NCBI GenBank assembly: GCA_964057225.1
Contig: OZ059896.1
Coordinates: 18,782,501-18,846,500 of the forward strand
Direction of reading: 5' to 3'
Length of the DNA: 64,000 nt
Source of the DNA: Auanema rhodensis
Lineage: Eukaryota; Nematoda; Chromadorea; Rhabditida; Rhabditidae
In this document: piece by piece, positions 54,201 through 60,810 of the stretch
Layout of the letters: every line of letters starts with the position of its first letter
How positions within the stretch are numbered: position 1 is the first letter of the stretch
Notes under the pieces: model-generated
Told to the model about the DNA's origin: nothing
Seen by the model: only the letters and a program-made list of their open reading frames with translations
The model's database searches: none
Translations under genes and position numbers: made by a program

Positions 54201-56160
54201 CAATAGTTGCAAGGACTCTAACATGTTCACCACAAAACTTATAGCGAATCCTCATTGCTCCCCAGAAATGGCAACATGGACAGTGATAATAACCATTATG
54301 GCCGTTACCCTCATAGTCTCTTGTCTATGCCGCATGGGTTACAGCCAATATAGATATAAGACATGGTCCAGAAACACTCAAATTATGCTCAACACCATGA
54401 AATCAAAACACAAAACAATCTCCGTACAAGAAGATCATGAAACTGATCAAAAAATAACAGAAAATCACAATGATACGTTGCAATTAAAACAAACGAACAC
54501 ACAAGACGTTAATATTGTGGATCATGAAACCTCTCAAAAGCATATTTACCCTATTTTAAACCATACAAGAAGGCCACCAAAATTCTCTCTTTTTACTAGA
54601 GGGTCGCAATCATCTTTACCATCGTTACTGGCAATCATCTTGGCTTTCTGTATTGGAAGCTGCAGCTCTTGCTCCGATGTCCATGTTCAACATTTCGTTA
54701 AGATAAGATGCGATGAAAACCTAGTCTGTTATCACGAATACAGTCAAGATATAATATTCTCTCCCGGAACAAAACAGTTATGTATCAACATAATACACTC
54801 TAATCATGAAATCGGTCAATTCAAAATAACGAAATTATATACTGAACATGTCTGCCGAAAGAATATTAGATACTTCACTAGACAGACAACAGTTAACATA
54901 CTGAGTATATTACGATGCCGTCACCGAGGCTCCTGTAACGGAACATGTGAAACTAACTCGCTTCATAACAAAATCAAAGAACTACAACCATACACCTTTC
55001 CTTCACAATCCGGTTGTTTTACATCGTCGGCGAGATTTTACACATGTCCTATGATTTGGACAGATCCATGTCTTTTCTACAAAATAGAGCATATACCCAT
55101 CACAGAAGAAGTATACGAAGTCTATACTTGTGATAGTTGGTTCACCCAAACTGTATTCAATATAGAAACAACACTACTCCAGCAGAAAAACAATTACAAT
55201 ATCACTCTACAACCTTACACAAAAAATCGTGAACAACTTTTCAATATAACAACGTTATCACAATCACAACCTCCTCCAGAAATGTACACAAAATTATTTT
55301 TTTCCTCGAAAGAAAACACGTACATTACGGATATACATACAAAGGGAATAGTTCAATGTGCAACAGAGGAAGCCGCATTCAAACATTTCAACAATTGTAC
55401 AGTATCCTCATTTTGCCCATGCACATTTAACAGATTTGATGAAATAAAATGTAGGTGTGATACCCCTACTTTTGAAAAAATGTCCAATACATCAGACATG
55501 AGATCTCCTAACCACAACTTCAAAACTAAAGATAACACGTTATCATTCTCTACAAATTTAGACGAAAGTTTTGTTACGGTCGATTCATCTCTATTCTTAA
55601 ACTCAGTCATTTTTTCCAACAATCTGCCTTGTGCACCTGCCCTCACAAAACTATCAGGTTGCTACTCCTGCGGGCAGGGTGCGTTCGCAGAGTTCCAATG
55701 CCTTACGGCAGAAGAAACATGGATTTCTATCGAATGTCAAAGAGAAGTATTCATGATAAAATGTTCTCCAAAAGTAGCAATCACGGAAATAACAATCAAA
55801 AGAGAAAATTCTCAAATTGATGAATTCTGCTATACCACATGCGACAATAAAAAAATTAAGATCATTATTAAGGGAACATTACACCACATAGCAAGCATAG
55901 ATGAAATAAACGAAAGTGACTCAAAAGAGGGTACAAAATCCAAATCCATTGACTTTGCTCCAATCTTCAAACTAATCCTATCAAAGTTGGGAATCATACT
56001 GATAGGCATTGTCATTACCGCTACTATAGGATATGTTGCATGCACGCCAATGATATACTTTGTATTGTTAAATACAGTATTAGCCATACAATGGATGGCC
56101 AAAAGGACGATTGCAATATACAGAAATTTCACAGCCTCACTTCGAGATCAGAGATTTTAA
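48229..56160 (+). CDS. BEL/Pao Gag-Pol-Env polyprotein
   Basis: 2,643 codons from ATG at 48229 without a break. The Gag start is helical and charged, followed by a DUF1759-type capsid (FDGKPENFKSFW, about 185) and zinc knuckles with CVFC/CWIC/CRNC (about 387-449). The retropepsin-like protease has D549-E-G. RT has YVDN at 968-971; I recall this variant of YVDD from nematode BEL elements. RNase H follows, then integrase with a zinc motif from H1451, catalytic D about 1521, D about 1580 and E about 1632, and a tail ending NQLYPLE. After a D/N-rich linker comes an envelope-like part with hydrophobic stretches at about 2014-2037 and 2130-2150, a Cys-rich ectodomain resembling phlebovirus Gc, and C-terminal membrane spans at about 2586-2630. 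Virus-like budding is possible but inferred. Confidence 0.9.
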   Translation: MSLLFVNHIKQSNQFLGELLTRYEMEVKDLPVILVDCDFHTEEEEETLSCLIIRWTKVQHQFKESLKNHQDNEKKFQKFYEASDKTLRKALDEQYIAFTSGEDFEPNIKKVQNAIIELDEHIMKAERILRKLRKTLHKNESEHNSNCSTENNETENKSNDQFLEIIKSFLHIQQTSIQKPAMSLPTFDGKPENFKSFWGRFDRLVHDNEQFTTLEKVNLLCESLKGNSQIAIRGIEPSAQNYELMREALVSEFGDYSSDINSLLTQLRNLRFASNNAKACKETFGETKALIRQIEAAGATVSREMCTAMILNKFPYHIMEDILIHPNNYHSTKEMLAAVDHKIYSFILKEQTRNSHEQKFRNHKDNVTSVSHKDSTAEQRKTQTWPCVFCDSSEHRFYQCTTFETPEKRRYRIRGKAICWICFSDKHKSSECRKQKCRNCQGDHNSALCSQGRKSVQNIQKDKETPTIKKDQALLITTEELLNKKTTEYKQESDTNNRIPTEALNAPVSLNHIADTHNIEESQVILRTAMANIYNHNSKKYEQVRMLIDEGSMRSFISKDLSTKLGLPILGSQKKTFYGIGALSETHEVQDVKVIIGTSSGSLIVTKLFTKPMLTTPIRCPKLSKEDLKFIKTRKIKLANPQTNGESFTPDILIGMDRYKLFMHLNEETELPSRMSLKNSVFGHMIHGEAPLPHDNTQQEVILCSTVEEITKETSHKELLTNLFELDSIGINTENANADRTIDYYEEYSKDIKIENNRIIAPFPLKNNFKNLKNNKMPAYHRFVSLWRKLLHNPEMLSHYTTTIESYLKDNIVEQIPNNHQEPLEFYMPHHGVWKPSKANPLRIVFDASAKQKDSPSLNEIIHTGRSFITYIHDIMISCRTRPILITCDIKAAFLQIQLTENHKNLCKFFWIKNKEYPISHNNIITLRFNRLPFGITASPSVLNMGIKWFLESKVDNPLAMEILNNLYVDNIILTANTTAETIKKCKETQKLFTEINMHVREFLSNDEQVIQNLPEEDRYPNMTTKILGISFNKEHDSFIIPIKITTTHTSYTKRILLSQLHSIFDPIGLAAPLLLPLKLILREIINTKLSWDQPIESDNIKQWEQHINHINNQQLTMKRYFKFSEHTTQLWVFADANNQAMAACSYFQTNEQISSLLNGKSRIAPKNKTTIPRLELLAIRLAVRMALAIVTICPKVAKVNIISDSNIALSWIISLKSLPLFIKNQTNIINKQLHQIKQVCCNVELHHVQTSYNTADIGSRGADIEKLQDSDWIKGPHWLTKLSAHNPLTSFGSPKNSNRNNAESESEHHNVVHIIIDNLPTDDIWNIRENYDDVIKTMTTVGKLFKKWFLKVHPNNANKLQKIKHLTSTDTHTVEDINIIEKILISNSQSNMSLDDLQQRHINLKFFKDTWDIYRVRSRLQNTLLPEETKNPIFLLKTNPIVKKLINKIHKDNNHQGKHFTLIQLRQKFYIPKITGVIRQTLKNCVTCKRFQSHPYELPDMPSLPKDRAILTRAFFSTGCDLMGPFTLRNGSKVHICLFTCMTTRAIHLEVVTNQSTVAFMNAFNRFISRRGTPEIMRSDCAGNFILSSKILETLEKTSDYNERSLLNTLAQQKIKWIYNTPLSPWKGGCWERLVGVTKASLKKCFIPSRMSLDDLHTAIVKIEAIINTRPLTHPHPDNLDTLPIRPIDFLTSAIKFSLPENNADTHIFDIQSDIQTIQSTEQALEALQLSEDSASKFWKRFQEEYLTSLKDIFKHKHHRKNHTNIFPQPDEIVLIQNDMLPRGTWKLGRIIETITSSDGNIRSAKVATSNGNIIIRSINQLYPLEIRCNTNSNKIIEDNSHIVQENNSSTDRTPHTDIVLDNILFDHPIEHTDQTIHENNNINDVSHNYDIAYESDNSQHDNTYTPETENNEDATNDRPQNKTKQSAVKTAKYTEQDDVTEKEIIKAFPLKMSYATHQRKNKINPKVAADIMKALSLPIMITSTYAEEINSCKDSNMFTTKLIANPHCSPEMATWTVIITIMAVTLIVSCLCRMGYSQYRYKTWSRNTQIMLNTMKSKHKTISVQEDHETDQKITENHNDTLQLKQTNTQDVNIVDHETSQKHIYPILNHTRRPPKFSLFTRGSQSSLPSLLAIILAFCIGSCSSCSDVHVQHFVKIRCDENLVCYHEYSQDIIFSPGTKQLCINIIHSNHEIGQFKITKLYTEHVCRKNIRYFTRQTTVNILSILRCRHRGSCNGTCETNSLHNKIKELQPYTFPSQSGCFTSSARFYTCPMIWTDPCLFYKIEHIPITEEVYEVYTCDSWFTQTVFNIETTLLQQKNNYNITLQPYTKNREQLFNITTLSQSQPPPEMYTKLFFSSKENTYITDIHTKGIVQCATEEAAFKHFNNCTVSSFCPCTFNRFDEIKCRCDTPTFEKMSNTSDMRSPNHNFKTKDNTLSFSTNLDESFVTVDSSLFLNSVIFSNNLPCAPALTKLSGCYSCGQGAFAEFQCLTAEETWISIECQREVFMIKCSPKVAITEITIKRENSQIDEFCYTTCDNKKIKIIIKGTLHHIASIDEINESDSKEGTKSKSIDFAPIFKLILSKLGIILIGIVITATIGYVACTPMIYFVLLNTVLAIQWMAKRTIAIYRNFTASLRDQRF

Positions 56161-56474
56161 TAAAGAAGATATAAAAGGTAGAATAAACAAAAGCAAAGTA
56201 TAAACTAAAATTCACATAAATAAAATAAACCAAGGAGAAAAGAGAAGGGATTAATTTCTGAAATAATAAAGTAACACGAATCTGCTAGTTTTACTTAAGA
56301 TATCTAATCTGTAGTATTGAATTACATAATAACTCGTTAACAGACGTTTAATGGATAATATCAAAAACAGAAGGATACCATATTAATCCCTGAATGACGC
56401 AATATATCCATATCCAAGAACAGACGCCAACCAGTATATAAGGTGGCTAAACAAGTTTGCCTCAACTCAGTACA
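56161..56474 (+). other. Gap between Env and the accessory ORF
   Basis: About 310 bp of A-rich DNA with no ORF or RNA gene that I can support. ACCAGTATATAAGGTGG at 56430-56446 contains a TATA-like TATATAAGG upstream of the accessory ATG. It could be an internal promoter, but this is a guess. Confidence 0.4.
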
Positions 56475-56936
56475 ATGGAAGATATGACATCCAACTTGAT
56501 TGAGAACACTTCCTTCGAAGAAGATCTCAAAAAGTTTTCACATCTTCCCAATACTACTGCGAACCTGAGACAGCTAATGGTCCTGGAGAAAAGGTTCTAC
56601 GACAACCTCGCCAGTGCTGTGAACCACCTCTCTGAGAGACTGGACAACATTGCTCAATCTCTAAATTTGAAACTAGACAGCCTAGCTGTTCAGACCGCGC
56701 CAAAGGCCTCCTGCATCTTTTGCAGCAAGCCAACCGCAGATGGCCACCGCACTGCAGCTTGTCCCATATATCCATCTTCTCCAGAGCGCACTTTACGTCT
56801 ACATGAATTGGGACTATGTATCAGATGCTTGAACCCGAAACATCCGGACACATGCGAGGTATCTTGTTATAGATGCAAGGCAGAGACCCACCATGGAGTT
56901 GTATGTGGGGAGACCAAACGTAAAAGACCCATGTAG
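56475..56936 (+). CDS. Zinc-knuckle accessory protein at the 3' end of the BEL element
   Basis: 153 codons from ATG at 56475. The N-terminal half looks helical (leucine and acidic residues, about 1-75). The C-terminal half has paired Cys/His clusters: CIFCSKP…H…C, then CIRCLNPKHPDTC and CYRCKAETHH…C, like the Gag nucleocapsid knuckles of nematode BEL elements. It lies between Env and the 3' LTR, where no Gag-type protein is expected. It is visibly less AT-rich than the polyprotein, suggesting a separate origin. Nucleic-acid binding is likely; the exact role is unknown. The frame could be read further upstream through a TTG, but ATG is preferred. Confidence 0.7.
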   Translation: MEDMTSNLIENTSFEEDLKKFSHLPNTTANLRQLMVLEKRFYDNLASAVNHLSERLDNIAQSLNLKLDSLAVQTAPKASCIFCSKPTADGHRTAACPIYPSSPERTLRLHELGLCIRCLNPKHPDTCEVSCYRCKAETHHGVVCGETKRKRPM

Positions 56937-56958
56937 GTCTTTACACTCTTGCCGCGAG

Positions 56959-57008
56959 TGTCGCGATAAGCGAGTAGGTTTTGTTTTTGTTATCTCTATC
57001 TCTCTCTA

Positions 57009-57053
<45 letters not shown>

Positions 57054-57297
57054 TTATCTCCTTCCTTTGTAACTAGATCAAAACACATATGCATAACATA
57101 TGTGTTAACATGTGGCATAAGTAACAGTTTATTTCAGACGACCGCCCAACAACGGAGGACAGTCTTACATTTTCAACGTTCGCAGTCAGTGATTTTATTC
57201 CGTGCTTGTCTTGTTAATTCATCAATAAACCCTTTTCTACATATTTGCTTTGTGTTTTACTTCCAACCATACTATACACTTGTGGTATAACGCCACA
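56959..57297 (+). repeat. 3' LTR of BEL element
   Basis: 339 bp, matching 47610-47940 except for a longer (CT)n tract and one base. The sequence before it (CTCTTGCCGCGAG) is not an obvious purine tract. Confidence 0.95.
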
Positions 57298-57534
57298 GAT
57301 TTTTTCATCGATTCTAGGTCTGAAAAAATAATAATATGAAATAATACTTTTATTTTAGTACCTTATGAGAAAACTTTCGGAGAATTTTTGATATTTTCTC
57401 ACTCTGAATAGGAACATTCTCGAGAATATTATCACTGCATTTGTTTTACTGCTAGTATTTTTTTCAATTGTATGAGATAATACAGAATAAAACATGTAAT
57501 TTATCAGGTAATGATTTTTTAAAACAAAAAATAA

Positions 57535-57607
57535 CGACCCTGGCAGGACTCGAACCTACAATCTTCGGATCCGAAGTCCGACGCCTTATCCATTAGGCCA
57601 CAAGGCC
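57535..57607 (-). tRNA. tRNA-Arg-TCG: tRNA-Arg (TCG)
   Basis: Minus-strand copy identical to the reference; 5' flank reads ACTT instead of ACAT. Confidence 0.96.
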
Positions 57608-57911
57608 AAGTAAATCGCATTCAAATTAGACAATTTGTATAACCCAACCCAGTAACTCACTAAAATGTAGTTAATTTTTTTTATCGATTCTAGGTCTGAA
57701 AAAATAATAATATGAAATAATACTTTTATTTTAGTACCTTATGAGAAAACCTTCTTGAAATTTTAGATATTTTCTCACTCTGAATAGGAACATTCTCGAG
57801 AATATTAACACTACATTTGTTTTACTGCTAGTATTTTTTTCAATTGTTTGAGATAATACAGAATAACACATGTAAACTATCAGGTAATGATTTTTTTAAA
57901 ACAAAAAATAA

Positions 57912-57984
57912 CGACCCTGGCAGGACTCGAACCTACAATCTTCGGATCCGAAGTCCGACGCCTTATCCATTAGGCCACAAGGCC
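57912..57984 (-). tRNA. tRNA-Arg-TCG: tRNA-Arg (TCG)
   Basis: Minus-strand copy identical to the reference; last tRNA in the window, 64 bp from the LTR at 58048. Confidence 0.96.
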
Positions 57985-58047
57985 ATGTAAATCGCATTCA
58001 AATTAGACAATTTGTATAACCCAACCCAGTAACTCACTAAAATGTAG

Positions 58048-58460
58048 TGTTCCATACGTGTCCTATAAGTAGAGCGATTGACAACGTCAATCGCTTATAA
58101 AACGGAACATTATAAAAACAAATAGCTGACGCTACATTTGAGAAACAGGAATTCAATGCAACAATGAACGAACACTTTTTCATATTAAGTTTAATTAAAG
58201 AAAGCCCAATTCAAGCGGAACCAAGTTCCGCGGACCTGATATAACCACTTTTTATGCTCGTAAGGAATACTATATAAGGTTTCCTTACGAGTCCTTTGGG
58301 CTGCGACTAGGAATCATTATGTAACTTTTATTATTGTAATTTGTATACTTTATCATAAATAAACCTTTCTCTCTATACTCTTTATCATTTATATTTGGAA
58401 GAAAAGAAAATAATTCCATGTGGTTACCCAGCCGGAACCCTGGGGAACCACCATGGAACG
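58048..58460 (+). repeat. 5' LTR of a third LTR element family (plus strand)
   Basis: About 413 bp from TGTTCCATACG to CATGGAACG, ending in ACG like the gypsy LTRs. Inside are a perfect 10-bp hairpin (AGCGATTGAC/GTCAATCGCT, 58073-58095), TATATAAG at 58271-58278 and AATAAA at 58358-58363. A tRNA-Gln primer site follows directly, which fixes the right edge and the orientation. The left edge is where array sequence stops. No second LTR is seen in the window. Confidence 0.8.
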
Positions 58461-58479
58461 TGGAGGTTCCACCGAGATT
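58461..58479 (+). other. Primer binding site, tRNA-Gln
   Basis: TGGAGGTTCCACCGAGATT complements 19 nt of a tRNA-Gln 3' end as known from flies and worms. It is a longer match than in the element at 21698. Confidence 0.8.
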
Positions 58480-59479
58480 CGTCTATAACCGACGAATCTC
58501 TAAGAACCATATTTCGCTACATAAATTTAATTTTGTTGTCTTTCATACATCTAATTAAAGAATTATATTTCGATTATGCTATATGAATTTATTTTGAAAT
58601 CTTTCTCTTCTTTATTTCATTCATTCAAAGAACTTTATTTTGATTTTGATTCATAAATTAATACTGAAATCTTATATACATTTATTTAAAAAAATATATT
58701 TTGAAACAACTTAATTTTGAAATTTTATATTCATTCATTTAAAAGAAACATTTCGATTTTAATCCATATTCTAAAATCTTTTATTCATTTTTAAAGAAAA
58801 ACTTTGTTCATAACTGTCATAAATTAATTTGAAATTCTTTTATATTTATTCATCTAATGAAGGTATTTCGATATTTTTTCTGTCAATTCTTATTAATTCT
58901 TTTTCTTACTTAAAAATAAAAAAATTCCATTTTTTTTTAATCAAAATCTATTCTATCTCTTATAAATTTTTGTTATAAAGTTTCAAACAATTTTTGAATC
59001 AAAAATGAATTAATTTCTTTCATGAATCATCACAAAATTCATTGTTTTATATATATTAAAATTCATTAATTTCTATTCTATCCTTTAAAATGTATTACTC
59101 CAATCAAAGAACGAAAAATAAAAAGAGAAAGATTTATTAAAGAAAACAAAAAAAAATACAAAAAAATTCAAGAGAAAATTCCAAACTGAAAAAAATATAA
59201 AAAAATTCCTTATCACAATAATTTTAGGACAAAAAACAACTAAATATTGTTTTAATCAGATTACGGTAGTTGATTATCAACAGTTCACTGTTTACCAACA
59301 ATCTCTAAATGGAGCGCGATTACTATGGATTGTTTTATCAATGGGTCATTTTATTCAAATTATTCATTTTATTTAATTTTTTCATGAATAATTGTTATCT
59401 TAATATTTTATATAAATTATATTATATATTTATCTTTATTTATACTATTCATTTTAGTATCTATAGCCATATTCTTGAC
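58480..59479. other. AT-rich non-coding stretch between two LTR elements
   Basis: Very AT-rich DNA with no supportable ORF or RNA gene. It probably holds the leader of the plus-strand element at 58048 and, toward its right end, most of the 3' LTR of the minus-strand gypsy element (starting TGTCAAGAATATGG at 59480 and reading leftward). I could not place the boundary between the two. Confidence 0.5.
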
Positions 59480-59625
59480 ATCCCCGGCCTCTCAAATTTC
59501 TCGTCCCGAGAAAAAATTCTTCTTATTACTATTTATTCAATAGTTTAACAGTTTCATTAAAAACAACACTAAAAATAAACATTTACAACATACATGAGAA
59601 AATTCAAATTTCAACAAGAAAATAG

Positions 59626-60810
59626 TTATGGTGCTGTTTTTTTAAACTGTTGTTGAGGCTTATGGGTTTTGTGCAAATTCGCAGAATTCTTCTTATAAGA
59701 GAATTTCTCATATGGCTTTATATTTGTCGCTGGCTTTTGTTTCCGCCTTTCAATTCTATTTAGCATAGATGCGACACCCACAGATAGCAATTTTTTTTGT
59801 AGCATTGCAAAAAAACTTTTTACATGCTCAAACAAAATACGATCAGAAGATTTCTGATATGGTAACGGCCCACCGGCAAACCAGTAATTAGTAACAAGCG
59901 CAAGATCGTCTCCTCGACACCCTATGTACTGGACCCACAATTTATTATTAAGAGTAGCGCTCTCAGCTGCGAACATTTCATGGACCTTCTGCCACGTTCT
60001 CATACTTTCAAAAAATTTATTATCGTCATATCTTGCGATAGGACTTATTAACAAAATCTGGGATTCTAGGGCACATCCTAATCTCCCCAACTGTTTTGTT
60101 ATCTTACTAATCTCATCTTCTTCACAAATCACAGGCACTACAACCAATACATACCTAACATTATTATAATTCAACAACTTAGGGATGACTTCTCCAGTCA
60201 AATTTTCATAGACTATACAGTCACCAAATGGAAAGTATAAGTCGTTTACCGCGTTCATTCTTTTCGGTACAAAAAGCACATCTTTTTTAGAAGGTTTTAC
60301 AACACGGGCTATTTTTTCAGCAGCCAACAAAAAAGCTTTGGAAATGTCATCTGCTGACATATTAAATTCAACGTTACTTGAACAAGATATATGAAAATTC
60401 TCGATTACCGAGAAATTGACTTTTGCATGTAAACAAAATTTTTTTTGAATTAGGATCGCTTCAGCCATGCTTTCCGCATCCGGATGTACGTTCATCCTAT
60501 TGATAAAATTAATCTTTTCGGATATCCAAATTCTTGGATTTTTCATGATGCATAAAAACTGCGCTAGACGAAACGTGTTCTTTACTCTGATTCCTCTCAA
60601 TAATGTTGGACATCTGTTATCCAATATATCGCCATACGTAGCAGTTTTAAAGGAGCACATTTGATGGTTTCCATCAGGCATCACGTATTTTCCATCACAC
60701 TCATATAAAGGGTGACAAGCGTCTTTATGAGTGATGGTGATATTCCTGCAATAGAGCTCATTAATTTTGGTCTGTTTCCTTTTTTTTTTCAGTCTCAACT
60801 GGCATGTCAT
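59626..60810 (-). CDS. Unrecognised 394-aa protein downstream of gypsy Pol
   Basis: Intact frame from ATG at 60810, overlapping the last 50 nt of Pol in another frame. It begins with a basic K/R stretch, has scattered Cys residues, no signal peptide and no membrane span, so it is not a typical Env. A central part (about 205-300) alternates short hydrophobic strands and helices: FPFGDCIVYENL, then YVLVVVPV, then QILLISPIARYDDNKF. This order loosely recalls SGNH-type hydrolases but lacks a clear catalytic set. The last ~50 residues are K/N/Q-rich and basic, perhaps RNA-binding. The function is unknown. Confidence 0.6.
   Translation of the reverse strand: MTCQLRLKKKRKQTKINELYCRNITITHKDACHPLYECDGKYVMPDGNHQMCSFKTATYGDILDNRCPTLLRGIRVKNTFRLAQFLCIMKNPRIWISEKINFINRMNVHPDAESMAEAILIQKKFCLHAKVNFSVIENFHISCSSNVEFNMSADDISKAFLLAAEKIARVVKPSKKDVLFVPKRMNAVNDLYFPFGDCIVYENLTGEVIPKLLNYNNVRYVLVVVPVICEEDEISKITKQLGRLGCALESQILLISPIARYDDNKFFESMRTWQKVHEMFAAESATLNNKLWVQYIGCRGDDLALVTNYWFAGGPLPYQKSSDRILFEHVKSFFAMLQKKLLSVGVASMLNRIERRKQKPATNIKPYEKFSYKKNSANLHKTHKPQQQFKKTAP

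Larger units (their letters stand above)
47610..57297 (+). mobile_element. Full-length BEL/Pao LTR retrotransposon with envelope
   Basis: A 9.7-kb element. LTRs are 331 and 339 bp, differing mainly in a CT-repeat length and one base (GCATGACAT vs GCATAACAT). It has a tRNA-Gly-like primer site, a single Gag-Pol-Env ORF and a second zinc-knuckle ORF. The target duplication is GATAT (47605-47609) versus GATTT (57298-57302), one mismatch, in the spacer of a minus-strand tRNA unit about 66 bp upstream of the gene at 47467-47539. The array unit continues cleanly beyond. Near-identical LTRs and an open ORF indicate a young insertion. Confidence 0.95.
57298..58047 (-). repeat. Inverted tRNA-Arg array, block 5 (two tRNA genes)
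   Basis: Continuation of the minus-strand array after the BEL insertion. It ends at AAAATGTAG, where the next LTR begins. Confidence 0.96.

Noticed and set aside
59309..59548. 79-codon plus-strand frame in AT-rich DNA
   Set aside because: It is composed almost wholly of F/I/L/Y codons as expected from AT-rich DNA, and overlaps the likely 3' LTR and purine tract of the minus-strand gypsy element.
59626..60810. The 394-aa ORF as a gypsy envelope
   Set aside because: It has no signal peptide, no membrane span and no cleavage motif. Its position alone is not enough.
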